From: an uncultured Oscillospiraceae bacterium
GTDB lineage: Bacteria > Bacillota > Clostridia > Oscillospirales > Oscillospiraceae
Assembly (NCBI GenBank): GCA_934630985.1
Contig: CAKTXO010000069.1
Span: 1 to 7,260, forward strand
DNA length: 7,260 nucleotides
Direction: 5' to 3'
In this document: positions 1 through 5,826 of the stretch, piece after piece
How positions within the stretch are numbered: position 1 is the first letter of the stretch
Layout: each line of letters starts with the position of its first letter
Made by a program: the position numbers and the translations under genes
The notes under the pieces: generated by a model
Told to the model about the DNA's origin: nothing
The model's input: only the letters and a program-made list of their open reading frames with translations
Databases searched by the model: none

Positions 1-73
1 CAAGAAAAAATGGTGCCCAGCAGGTGGAAAAGACCCGCTGTTTGGGCGTGTTGACGGTTTTCAGATAGACCCT
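1..73. other. Left edge, no gene supported
   Basis: Plus-strand frame 3 is open from the window edge to a TAG at 66-68, and its third codon positions are fairly GC-rich. It could therefore be the last 21 codons of a rightward gene ending just before the repeat at 74. The piece is too short to identify. Frame 2 also stays open to about base 247, but only by running through the inverted repeat. A weak hairpin GCCCA/TGGGC (15-19/43-47) is present. Nothing else is recognisable here. Confidence 0.2.
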
Positions 74-298
74 AAGGAAACTCTGAATAAATCGTCGGCG
101 GCTGGACGGCGAATCTTTTGCCCCATTCGTGCAGTTCTGAAAGCGGGAAATATAGCACAGCCGTTGCCAGCGGAAGCTGGCTTACGGATGTGGCATACCC
201 CTTGCGGGTACACAAAGTATTTCTCCGCTTTCAGAACTTTCACCTGAGTCAAAATCTTCTGCCGCCAGCTCTTGCCGATTTCATCAGAGCTTCCTTGC
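74..298. repeat. Large imperfect inverted repeat (MITE-like or structured RNA element)
   Basis: The two halves pair over most of their length. Outer arms 74-86 and 284-296 match at 12 of 13 positions. Further paired blocks are 89-94/276-281, 101-105/265-269, 107-110/261-264, and a perfect 13-bp arm 134-146/225-237 that continues as GAAATA/TATTTC (147-152/218-223). This closing stem encloses two hairpins. The first is 156-192, with a 6-bp stem GCCAGC/GCTGGC around a GGAA loop, flanked by CCGT/ACGG and CACA/TGTG. The second is 196-210, TACCC/GGGTA. The folded shape is a long stem with a branched tip. GGAA fits the GNRA tetraloop rule on the plus strand only, which weakly favours a plus-strand RNA. 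The right arm overlaps the last codons and stop of the minus-strand pseudouridine synthase gene. No transposase and no clear target-site duplication is visible. It could be a MITE-type repeat or a non-coding RNA or 3'-end element. The pairing is seen directly; the function is unknown. Confidence 0.7.
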
Positions 299-877
299 CC
301 AATCGGGAAGCTTTTCAAATTCCAGGAGTTTCCCCTTGTGGGGGAAGGTTAACTTACAGGAATACAGCATCGGGGCGGGGACGTTGTCTCTCGCCCCGTA
401 TTTGTGGTCGCCTACCAGGGGGTATCCCCGGCTGGCAAACTGCACCCGGATCTGGTGGCTCCGGCCGGTGTGAAGCCGGACGCACACCAGACTTTCCGCA
501 CCGGAGGTCAGCCGGGTGAATTCCAGCCGAGCCTTTTTTACCCCGCCCCGCATCCGCTTGACCACAAACACCTTGTTTTTTCCGCTGTCCTTCCAAAGAA
601 GATCCTCCCAGTCGCCCCTTTCCGGAGGGCTGCCGTGAACCAGAGCCACATATTCCTTAATGAGCTTGCCCTCCTGAATGGCCTTCGACAGGCTGGCGGC
701 AGTGGCCTGGGTGCGGGCGAAGATCATCACCCCGCCTACGTTTTTGTCCAGCCGGTGCACCGGGTAGATTTCACCGCCCAGGGATTCCTTCAGAGCGGCG
801 GGCATCTGAATTTCGGAATCCAGCCCCACGGGCTTGACGCACAGGACAATGTCCCGGTCGGAAAAGAGAATTTCCAT
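284..877 (-). CDS. RluA-family 23S/tRNA-type pseudouridine synthase
   Basis: The 197-residue protein carries the RluA catalytic block HRLDKNVGG (residues 41-49), with the presumed catalytic aspartate at D44. It also has the second signature LHTGRSHQIRVQ (135-146) followed by GYPLVGDHKYG (151-161). Enzymes of this family isomerise uridine to pseudouridine in rRNA or tRNA in the cytoplasm; the target position cannot be read from sequence. No N-terminal S4 RNA-binding domain is present. The length is near that of short RluA-type enzymes and well below RluD-type proteins. The canonical HRLDxxTSG motif is changed to NVGG after the catalytic Asp. The start at 877 is supported by GGGAGGT (minus strand, 889-883) five bases upstream. 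The final codons (Arg-Lys-Leu) and stop lie inside the right arm of the repeat at 74-298. The gene is divergent from the ABC exporter. The family assignment is firm; a specific gene symbol is not justified. Confidence 0.93.
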   Translation of the reverse strand: MEILFSDRDIVLCVKPVGLDSEIQMPAALKESLGGEIYPVHRLDKNVGGVMIFARTQATAASLSKAIQEGKLIKEYVALVHGSPPERGDWEDLLWKDSGKNKVFVVKRMRGGVKKARLEFTRLTSGAESLVCVRLHTGRSHQIRVQFASRGYPLVGDHKYGARDNVPAPMLYSCKLTFPHKGKLLEFEKLPDWARKL

Positions 878-906
878 GGATGACCTCCCAAATTGTTTGA
901 TACTAT

Positions 907-1062
907 TTCCTGATTAAAATCTTAATTTTAATCAGGAAGGCATCGCCTGAAGGCGCTGCCTGTTTTGTGATTTATAAGGAAAGAAATCACAAAACAAGTC
1001 TCATATGAACTCCATGCCCTTCAGGCAATTAAAATCTTTTTTAAAGATTTTAATTGGAGTTC
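907..1062. repeat. Nested palindromic region with two competing folds
   Basis: As local hairpins the stretch reads as follows. A 14-bp perfect stem is 907-920/925-938. An imperfect stem is 939-948/951-960. A 13-bp perfect stem is 961-973/984-996. Then comes a three-way junction in which GAACTCCA/TGGAGTTC (1007-1014/1055-1062) encloses TGCC/GGCA (1015-1018/1024-1027) and an AT-rich stem (1026-1039/1043-1056). Distant parts can also pair: 913-923 with 1044-1054 (11 bp) and 945-953 with 1018-1026 (9 bp), around the same central 961-996 hairpin. The region is thus one large quasi-palindrome centred near 980 or a chain of small hairpins. It lies between divergent promoters and would be in the leader of the minus-strand gene if the promoter near 1080 is used. 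It could be a MITE-like repeat or a regulatory RNA. Pairings are seen; function is inferred. Confidence 0.65.
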
Positions 1063-1073
1063 AGTATGAAAAC

Positions 1074-1102
1074 AGTATAGCATACAACCGGGATAAGGGA
1101 AA
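1074..1102 (-). promoter_or_regulatory. Candidate extended -10 promoter for the pseudouridine synthase
   Basis: Read on the minus strand, TGC precedes TATACT (1082-1074), an extended -10 pattern. The -35 position 17 bases upstream (TTTCCC, 1102-1097) is poor, so activity would rest on the extended -10. Transcription would start near 1067 and give a leader of about 190 nt. That leader would contain the whole palindromic region 907-1062 before the Shine-Dalgarno site. No better minus-strand promoter was seen closer to the gene. Confidence 0.35.
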
Positions 1103-1120
1103 GCCCCGGTTGCTTTTTTT
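1086..1120 (+). terminator. Rho-independent terminator with no coding gene upstream on its strand
   Basis: AACCGGG (1086-1092) pairs perfectly with CCCGGTT (1105-1111), and after GC comes a run of seven T residues (1114-1120). This is a good intrinsic terminator for rightward transcription. The only upstream gene in the window points left, so the terminated transcript would be read-through from the left edge, a non-coding RNA covering the 907-1062 palindrome, or an attenuated leader. It also insulates the ABC gene, whose candidate -35 overlaps the T run. Confidence 0.6.
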
Positions 1121-1137
1121 CGGAAAAACGGTATAAT
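1110..1137 (+). promoter_or_regulatory. Candidate sigma-A promoter of the ABC exporter gene
   Basis: A perfect TATAAT lies at 1132-1137. TTGCTT at 1110-1115, with a 16-base spacer, is the best -35 match and overlaps the end of the terminator hairpin and its T run. Transcription would begin about 1143-1146, at the first of the three 17-nt repeats. Confidence 0.5.
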
Positions 1138-1142
1138 ATAAA

Positions 1143-1193
1143 TATTGAAAAGATTCCTATATTGAAAAGATTCCTATATTGAAAAGATTCCTA
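1143..1193 (+). repeat. Three perfect 17-nt tandem repeats in the ABC gene leader
   Basis: The unit TATTGAAAAGATTCCTA occurs three times without a mismatch (1143-1159, 1160-1176, 1177-1193). The array starts just downstream of the TATAAT box and ends three bases before the GGAGGAG ribosome binding site. Each unit contains TTCCT, which can pair with AGGA of that site. The third unit contains an in-frame TTG at 1179 that would extend the protein by ten residues, but that TTG has no ribosome binding site. Identical short units like these are prone to slippage, so copy number may vary between strains. Confidence 0.9.
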
Positions 1194-1208
1194 CGGAGGA
1201 GACAGAAA

Positions 1209-2969
1209 ATGACCACACAGGACTATCAGCGGAAATCGCCGCTGGCGATTTTTTTCCATTATTTCGGAAATCACAGGCGGCTGTTTGCCATTGACCTGGG
1301 CTGCGCCGTGGGCATGGCGGTCATCGACATGGCCTTCCCGCTGGTTACCCGGCAGGCTTTGTACGACTACCTGCCCAACGAGGCCTACGGCGTGTTCTTC
1401 CGGATTATGGTACTGGTGGCGGCCAGCTATGTGCTGCGCACCTTCCTCAACTACATCGTGACCTATTACGGACACACCTTCGGCATCCGGGTGGAGGCGG
1501 ATATCCGCCAGGATCTGTTCACCCATATGCAGCAGCTCAGCTGCGACTACTATGACCAGAACCGCACCGGCAAGCTCATGTCCCGGCTTACCACCGATCT
1601 GTTCGAGCTGACGGAGCTTGCCCACCACGGCCCGGAGGATTTGCTCACCAGCGCCCTGACCATTTTAGGGGCTCTGGCGGTGATGGCCTCCATCCGCTGG
1701 CAGCTGGCACTGGTGGTGGCTCTGACCATCCCGGTATTTCTGACGGTTGCCATGACCATGCGGCGGCGGATGGCGCAGGCCTCGGCAGTTGCCAAGGAGA
1801 AAACCGGACACATCAACCAGGAAATTGAAAGCAGTCTGTCCGGCTTCCGCACTGCCAAGGCCTTTGCCAATGAAGAGGCAGAGAGCCGCCGGTTCCAGGC
1901 CGCCAACGAGATTTACAAGAACTCCAAGCGGGGCTTCCACAAGGCCATGGGCATGTTCCAGAGCAGCGTGGAATTCTTTCTGTGTATGCTCAATGTGCTG
2001 GTCATCGGCTTCGGCGGCTACTACGTTATGCGCGGGGAAATGGACTACCGGGATCTCATTACCTTCAATCTGTATATTGCCTCCTTTGTAAACCCCATGC
2101 GCAAGCTGTGCAATTTCTCCGAGCTCTTCGCCAACGGCTTCGCGGGGCTGAGCCGCTTCGTGGAGGTCATGCGCACGGAGCCGACCGTCCGGGACAAAAA
2201 GGATGCCAAGAAGCTGGAAAACGTAAAGGGCGAAATCGACGTGCGCGGCGTGTCCTTCTCCTATGACGGGGATCTGGCGGTGCTTCACGACGTGAGTCTG
2301 AAAGTAAATCCCGGGGAGACCATCGCCATTGTGGGTCCCTCCGGCGGCGGAAAGACCACCTTGTGCCAGCTGATTCCCCGGTTTTACGACGTAACCGGCG
2401 GCAGCATTTCCGTTGACGGCCTGGATGTCCGGGACGTGACCCAGCGGAGCCTCCATGAGAACATCGGCATCGTCCAGCAGGACGTGTTTCTGTTCGCGGA
2501 TACGGTGCTGGAAAATATCCGCTACGGCAGGCCCGATGCCTCCATGGAGGAGGTCATTGCGGCGGCAAAGCAGGCGGAAATCTACGAGGACATTCTGGCT
2601 ATGCCCCAGGGCTTCGAGACCTATGTGGGTGAGCGGGGCACGCTTCTGTCCGGCGGTCAGAAGCAGCGGATTGCCATTGCCCGGATTTTCCTGAAGAACC
2701 CGCCGATCCTGATTCTGGACGAGGCCACCTCGGCGCTGGATTCCGTCACCGAGGCGAAGATTCAGCGAGCCTTTGACAACCTGGCCCAGGGTCGAACCAC
2801 GCTGATCATCGCCCACCGGCTGTCCACCATCCGCAATGCCGGACGGATTGTGTCTATCGCGGACGGAGTCATCACCGAGTGCGGCACCCACGATGAGCTG
2901 CTGAAAACCGGCGGCATTTATTCCCAGCTTTACAAGACCCAGAACGCCCTGGCGCTGGGTCTGATCTAG
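1209..2969 (+). CDS. ABC exporter half-transporter (fused membrane and ATPase domains)
   Basis: The 586-residue protein is a complete type IV ABC exporter half-molecule of the MsbA/BmrA kind, which works as a dimer in the cytoplasmic membrane and exports drugs, lipids or peptides using ATP. The transmembrane domain occupies roughly residues 10-320, starting with hydrophobic helices after FHYFGNHRRLF. The nucleotide-binding domain has Walker A GPSGGGKTT (376-384), a Q-loop glutamine near 424 (VQQD), signature LSGGQKQR (480-487), Walker B ILILDEATSALD (500-511, catalytic Glu505) and the H-loop histidine at 536. All ATPase residues are intact, so an active homodimer is plausible; no partner half-transporter is adjacent. 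ATG 1209 is chosen because GGAGGAG (1196-1202 region) precedes it at proper spacing, whereas the upstream TTG at 1179 lies in the tandem repeat. The substrate cannot be inferred. A palindromic repeat begins two bases after the stop. Confidence 0.95.
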   Translation: MTTQDYQRKSPLAIFFHYFGNHRRLFAIDLGCAVGMAVIDMAFPLVTRQALYDYLPNEAYGVFFRIMVLVAASYVLRTFLNYIVTYYGHTFGIRVEADIRQDLFTHMQQLSCDYYDQNRTGKLMSRLTTDLFELTELAHHGPEDLLTSALTILGALAVMASIRWQLALVVALTIPVFLTVAMTMRRRMAQASAVAKEKTGHINQEIESSLSGFRTAKAFANEEAESRRFQAANEIYKNSKRGFHKAMGMFQSSVEFFLCMLNVLVIGFGGYYVMRGEMDYRDLITFNLYIASFVNPMRKLCNFSELFANGFAGLSRFVEVMRTEPTVRDKKDAKKLENVKGEIDVRGVSFSYDGDLAVLHDVSLKVNPGETIAIVGPSGGGKTTLCQLIPRFYDVTGGSISVDGLDVRDVTQRSLHENIGIVQQDVFLFADTVLENIRYGRPDASMEEVIAAAKQAEIYEDILAMPQGFETYVGERGTLLSGGQKQRIAIARIFLKNPPILILDEATSALDSVTEAKIQRAFDNLAQGRTTLIIAHRLSTIRNAGRIVSIADGVITECGTHDELLKTGGIYSQLYKTQNALALGLI

Positions 2970-2970
2970 A

Positions 2971-3012
2971 GAAGCTCTGATATCCAGCCGCAGACGATTT
3001 ATTCAGAGTTCC
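2971..3012. repeat. Short inverted relative of the 74-298 repeat
   Basis: The minus strand of 2983-3010 matches 79-106 at 27 of 28 positions, the only difference being T for G in the middle. The element ends in GAAGCTCTGA (2971-2980) and TCAGAGTTCC (3003-3012). These resemble the two outer arms of the large repeat and can themselves pair. It looks like the left arm of that element joined directly to its right terminus, with about 180 bases of interior missing. It starts immediately after the ABC exporter stop codon, just as the large copy abuts the pseudouridine synthase stop. Confidence 0.8.
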
Positions 3013-3036
3013 CCTAGTCCTGAAAGGAGGGCTTTC

Positions 3037-4302
3037 ATGTATCAGCCACTAGCAGACCTCTTGCGGCCAACCACCCTGGACGAGGTTTACGGCCAGGAGC
3101 ACATTCTGGGGCCCAATGCGGTGCTCCGGCGGCTTATCGACTCCGGGAAAATTCCCAACATGGTCTTCTACGGCCCCAGCGGCACGGGAAAAACCACGGT
3201 GGCTAACATCATTGCCAGGCAAACCAACCGGACGCTCTATAAGCTCAACGCCACCACCGCCTCCACGGCGGATATCAAGGAAATCGTGTCCCAGCTGGAC
3301 ACCTTCCTGGCTCCCAACGGGGTTCTTTTGTACCTGGACGAGATTCAGTCCTTCAATAAAAAGCAGCAGCAGTCCCTGCTGGAACACATTGAAAACGGCA
3401 AGATCACCCTTATCGCCTCCACCACGGAAAACCCCTATTTTTATGTGTTCAACGCCATTTTAAGTCGGTCTACGGTGTTCGAGTTCAAGCAGATTTCCGC
3501 GGAAGCTGCCCTGAAGGCCGTGCGCCGGGCGGTGGCGTTCATGGAAGACCGGACGGCTCTGAAGGCTAAGCCGGAAGCGGGGGCATTGGAATACATTGCC
3601 GGAGCCTGCGGCGGCGATCTGCGCAAGGCCATGAACGCGGTGGAGGTGCTCTTCTCCGCCGGTCAGCCGGAAAACGGAGAGCTGCCCCTGACCCTGGCCG
3701 ATGCCAAGGCCGTCACCCAGAAAAGCGCCTTGCGCGCGGACAGGGACGGAGACAATCACTATGACCTGCTGTCCGCTCTGCAAAAATCCATCCGGGGCTC
3801 TGACCCGGACGCTGCCTGCCATTATCTGGCAAGGCTTCTGGAGGCGGGGCAGATGCCCTCAGCCTGCCGGAGGCTTATGGTCATTGCGGCGGAGGATGTG
3901 GGTCTTGCCTATCCGCAGATCATTCCCATTGTGAATGCCTGCGTGGACATGGCCTTGAAGCTGGGAATGCCGGAGGCGCGGATTCCCTTGGGCGACGCGG
4001 CGGTGCTCATGGCCACCAGCCCCAAGTCCAACTCCGGCCACATTGCGCTGGACGCGGCTCTGGCGGACGTGCGCAAGGGAAAATCCGGGGACTTTCCCCG
4101 GCACCTGCAAAATGTCCACGCGGACTCCTATACCATGGAGCGGGAGCAGGGCTATCTCTACCCCCACAACTACCCGAATCATTGGGTCAAGCAGCAATAC
4201 CTGCCGGATGAATTGGTGGGCACCCATTATTATGAGTACGCGGAAAACAAGCTGGAGCAGGCTGCCAAGCAGTATTGGGACAAGATCAAGGGGGAGAAAT
4301 AA
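3037..4302 (+). CDS. rarA: Replication-associated recombination protein A (AAA+ ATPase)
   Basis: The 421-residue protein is a full-length RarA/MgsA homologue. These tetrameric AAA+ ATPases act on stalled replication forks and single-strand gaps and resemble clamp-loader subunits. Walker A is GPSGTGKTT (46-54) and Walker B is LLYLDE (97-102). Sensor 1 lies in IASTTENP (126-133), and the candidate arginine finger is R144 in LSRS. Sensor 2 is near the GGDLRKAMNAVE stretch. The C-terminal half carries the typical MgsA-type tetramerisation region, ending in the conserved YPHNYPNHWVKQQYLP block. The Walker B tail is DEIQSFNK where many RarA proteins have DEIHRFNK. AAAGGAGG (3023-3030) stands six bases before the ATG. 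No promoter is obvious in the 67-base gap after the ABC gene, so cotranscription with it is possible. The stop overlaps the next gene's start (TAATG), indicating translational coupling. Confidence 0.95.
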   Translation: MYQPLADLLRPTTLDEVYGQEHILGPNAVLRRLIDSGKIPNMVFYGPSGTGKTTVANIIARQTNRTLYKLNATTASTADIKEIVSQLDTFLAPNGVLLYLDEIQSFNKKQQQSLLEHIENGKITLIASTTENPYFYVFNAILSRSTVFEFKQISAEAALKAVRRAVAFMEDRTALKAKPEAGALEYIAGACGGDLRKAMNAVEVLFSAGQPENGELPLTLADAKAVTQKSALRADRDGDNHYDLLSALQKSIRGSDPDAACHYLARLLEAGQMPSACRRLMVIAAEDVGLAYPQIIPIVNACVDMALKLGMPEARIPLGDAAVLMATSPKSNSGHIALDAALADVRKGKSGDFPRHLQNVHADSYTMEREQGYLYPHNYPNHWVKQQYLPDELVGTHYYEYAENKLEQAAKQYWDKIKGEK

Positions 4303-4499
4303 TGGACATTCACATCAATGACATTCTGGTGATGAAAAAGCCCCATCCCTGCGGGGAAAAGCGGTGGATGGTGCTGCGCACCGGGGCGGATTTCCGGCTT
4401 CGGTGCCTGGGCTGCGGCCATGAGGTGATGACGCCCCGGTTCAAGGCAGAGAAAAACGTCCGCGCCATAGAGCACCCCAGCGCACCCATTGACGAATAA
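4302..4499 (+). CDS. DUF951 small zinc-ribbon-like protein
   Basis: This 65-residue protein matches the DUF951 (YyzM-like) pattern. It has an N-terminal DIHINDILVMKKPHPCG, a central RTGADFRLRCLGCG and a basic tail with PRFKAEKNVRAI. Three cysteines (one in HPCG, two in the CLGC knuckle) suggest metal binding. The function of the family is not established. The start at 4302 is chosen over upstream in-frame codons because it shares an A with the rarA stop (TAATG), has GGGGGAGA just before it, and gives the family's normal length. It sits at the end of the rarA transcription unit and is followed at once by a strong hairpin. Confidence 0.9.
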   Translation: MDIHINDILVMKKPHPCGEKRWMVLRTGADFRLRCLGCGHEVMTPRFKAEKNVRAIEHPSAPIDE

Positions 4500-4504
4500 G
4501 GTAC

Positions 4505-4534
4505 GCCCTCCGGCATTCCCGCCGGAGGGCATTT
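4505..4534 (+). terminator. Probable terminator hairpin after the DUF951 gene
   Basis: GCCCTCCGGC (4505-4514) and GCCGGAGGGC (4521-4530) form a perfect 10-bp GC-rich stem with a 6-base loop, five bases after the stop codon. The downstream tract is only ATTTGCGTATT, weak in U residues, so termination may be partial or the hairpin may protect the mRNA 3' end. Confidence 0.6.
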
Positions 4535-4562
4535 GCGTATTCAAGAGCGTTCTAATATACGC

Positions 4563-4829
4563 TGTCATTGCGAACCAGTCCGCAGACTGGTGTGGCAATC
4601 CGTTCCCCAAGCCTTCCCCTGAGAGGGCGGTGCTCCGCGCAGCGAATTCAGATCAAACAATTGCCAGCGGCAATTGCTCTGTAATGTAAAGGTGCCCGGA
4701 GGGCGGATGAGGTCATTCTTGTTATTTCCGAGAATCCCCTGCGGAGCGCAAAGGCTCCCATTGATCAACAAGGGGAGCTGGGAGGGGAAACGGATTGCCA
4801 CGTCGGCTCATGGCCTCCTCGCAATGACA
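4563..4829. repeat. MITE-like element with REP-type inverted ends
   Basis: The left end (4563-4602) reads TGTCATTGCGA, a hairpin ACCAGTC/GACTGGT around CGCA, then GTGGCAATCCG. The right end (4791-4829) is the same motif inverted: CGGATTGCCAC, a diverged centre, TCGCAATGACA. Inside both ends the similarity continues, with TTCCCC and CTTCCCCT facing AGGGGAG and GGAGGGGAAA (4603-4620 and 4771-4790). The interior holds a perfect 8-bp hairpin CAATTGCC/GGCAATTG (4658-4676) and no credible gene; open frames across it are in repeat DNA. No transposase is present, so it would be non-autonomous. Similar intergenic repeats are, from memory, common in gut Clostridia. Confidence 0.7.
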
Positions 4830-4861
4830 TACGATATACGATGACCATCGGAATGACCGGG

Positions 4862-4902
4862 GGATTGCCACACCAGCGTTGCGACGCTGGTTCGCAATGA
4901 CA
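4862..4902. repeat. Solitary REP-type palindrome
   Basis: This unit repeats the end motif of the preceding element in inverted orientation: GGATTGCCAC, a perfect 8-bp hairpin ACCAGCGT/ACGCTGGT with loop TGCG (4872-4891), then TCGCAATGACA. Its reverse complement matches 4563-4601 closely in both flanks, while the hairpin arms differ in a compensating way, so pairing is preserved. Confidence 0.75.
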
Positions 4903-4995
4903 CCGTTTAATCGGAGATTTTTTCTCTATTTGGGACAGTCCTTTTATCCCAACCGGCCCCATCCTGCCGGAACTTGCGGCGAGGCCGGACTTCGG

Positions 4996-5030
4996 TTGCG
5001 ACGAACTTTTCGCCGGGACAAAGCTATACT
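4996..5030 (+). promoter_or_regulatory. Candidate Spo0A-type promoter of spoIIGA-sigE
   Basis: TATACT (5025-5030) is a good -10, but no -35 lies at normal distance. TTGCGA (4996-5001) stands 23 bases upstream. The Bacillus subtilis spoIIG promoter is known for an unusually long spacer of about 22 bases and for Spo0A activation. CGACGAA (4999-5005) and, inverted, CGGCGAA (5015-5009) each match the 0A box TGNCGAA at all but one position. The arrangement is suggestive only. Confidence 0.35.
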
Positions 5031-5058
5031 GGTGCCATCCTGATTGGGAGGCGGGGCG

Positions 5059-5826
5059 ATGGCGGTGTATCTGGATCTTGTGATGCTTCTGAATTTCCTG
5101 GTGGATTATCTGCTCCTTCTGGGGACGAACCGACTGTCCGGCTCCCCTATGGCCCCGGGGCGATGCGCTCTGGCGGCGGTGCTGGGCAGCGTTTATGCCG
5201 GCGCCTGTATGCTTCCCGGGTTCCGCTTCCTGGGAAACTTCCTGTGGCGGTGGGTCAGCCTGACCCTCATGGCAACTCTTGCTTTTGGGTGGAGCCGGGA
5301 GGCGGTGAAAAAGGGAGGGCTGTTCCTCCTTCTGAGCCTGTCCCTGGGCGGCATGGCTCTGTGCTTTACGAAACGGAATTTTGCCGCCCTGACCCTGGGA
5401 GCCGCCGGAATCTGGCTGCTGTGCCGGGTAGCCTTCGGCGGCGGGGCGGTAGGCCGGGAGTTTGTGCCCGTGACGCTGTACTGGGGGACACGTCAGGCCA
5501 GTTTCACCGCTCTCCGGGACACGGGCAACACCCTCCGGGATCCCATTACCGGGGAGCCGGTGCTGGTAGTGTCCGGAAAAATCGGGGAGAAGCTGACGGG
5601 GCTTTCCCGAAATCAGCTGGCGACACCTCTGGAAACCCTTGCCGCCGGAGGGATACCGGGCGCGCGGCTGGTTCCCTATCACGCGGTGGGCACGGCGGGG
5701 GGAATGCTGCTGGCACTGCCTCTGCTGGCCGGAACGGGAAAGGAACGGCGCAGGGTGCTGGTGGCCTTTGCCCCATCAGGGTTGGAAAACGGAAGGTATC
5801 AGGGACTGACAGGAGGTGCCATATGA
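5059..5826 (+). CDS. spoIIGA: Sporulation sigma-E factor processing peptidase SpoIIGA
   Basis: The 255-residue protein has a hydrophobic N-terminal half, beginning [21 protein letters not shown] and continuing with several membrane segments to about residue 125. It is followed by a soluble aspartic-protease-like domain. The family's catalytic motif is present as [18 protein letters not shown], with the presumed catalytic aspartate at D154. In sporulating Firmicutes this membrane protease sits in the sporulation septum and removes the pro-sequence of sigma-E when signalled by SpoIIR from the forespore. It is shorter than the B. subtilis protein (about 309 residues). GGGAGG (5046-5051) precedes the ATG by seven bases; the upstream in-frame codon at 5044 lies in that binding site. 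Its stop overlaps the sigE start by four bases (ATGA), fitting its substrate being the next gene. Confidence 0.93.
   Translation: MAVYLDLVMLLNFLVDYLLLLGTNRLSGSPMAPGRCALAAVLGSVYAGACMLPGFRFLGNFLWRWVSLTLMATLAFGWSREAVKKGGLFLLLSLSLGGMALCFTKRNFAALTLGAAGIWLLCRVAFGGGAVGREFVPVTLYWGTRQASFTALRDTGNTLRDPITGEPVLVVSGKIGEKLTGLSRNQLATPLETLAAGGIPGARLVPYHAVGTAGGMLLALPLLAGTGKERRRVLVAFAPSGLENGRYQGLTGGAI

Noticed and set aside
118..519. Open frames over the 74-298 repeat and antisense to the pseudouridine synthase
   Set aside because: They cover an inverted repeat and the non-coding strand of a clearly recognised gene; no start signal or domain supports them.
907..1062. CRISPR-like or known riboswitch array
   Set aside because: The repeats are inverted pairs, not regularly spaced direct repeats, and I could not match the fold to a riboswitch class I know.
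1665..2891. A 408-codon minus-strand open frame opposite the ABC exporter
   Set aside because: The plus strand encodes all ABC motifs intact; the antisense frame has no recognisable domain and reflects GC-rich third positions.
4489..4689. A 66-codon open frame after the DUF951 gene
   Set aside because: It spans the terminator hairpin and the REP-like end and has no supported ribosome binding site.
4765..5682. A 305-codon minus-strand open frame across the repeat and spoIIGA
   Set aside because: It runs through non-coding palindromes and antisense to spoIIGA, and its Gln/Pro/Gly-rich product shows no domain.
4974..5822. A 283-codon N-terminal extension of the sigma-E frame
   Set aside because: It lies out of frame over spoIIGA, has a low-complexity Gly/Arg-rich composition typical of GC-rich shadows, and the AGGAGG site with ATG at 5823 marks the true start.
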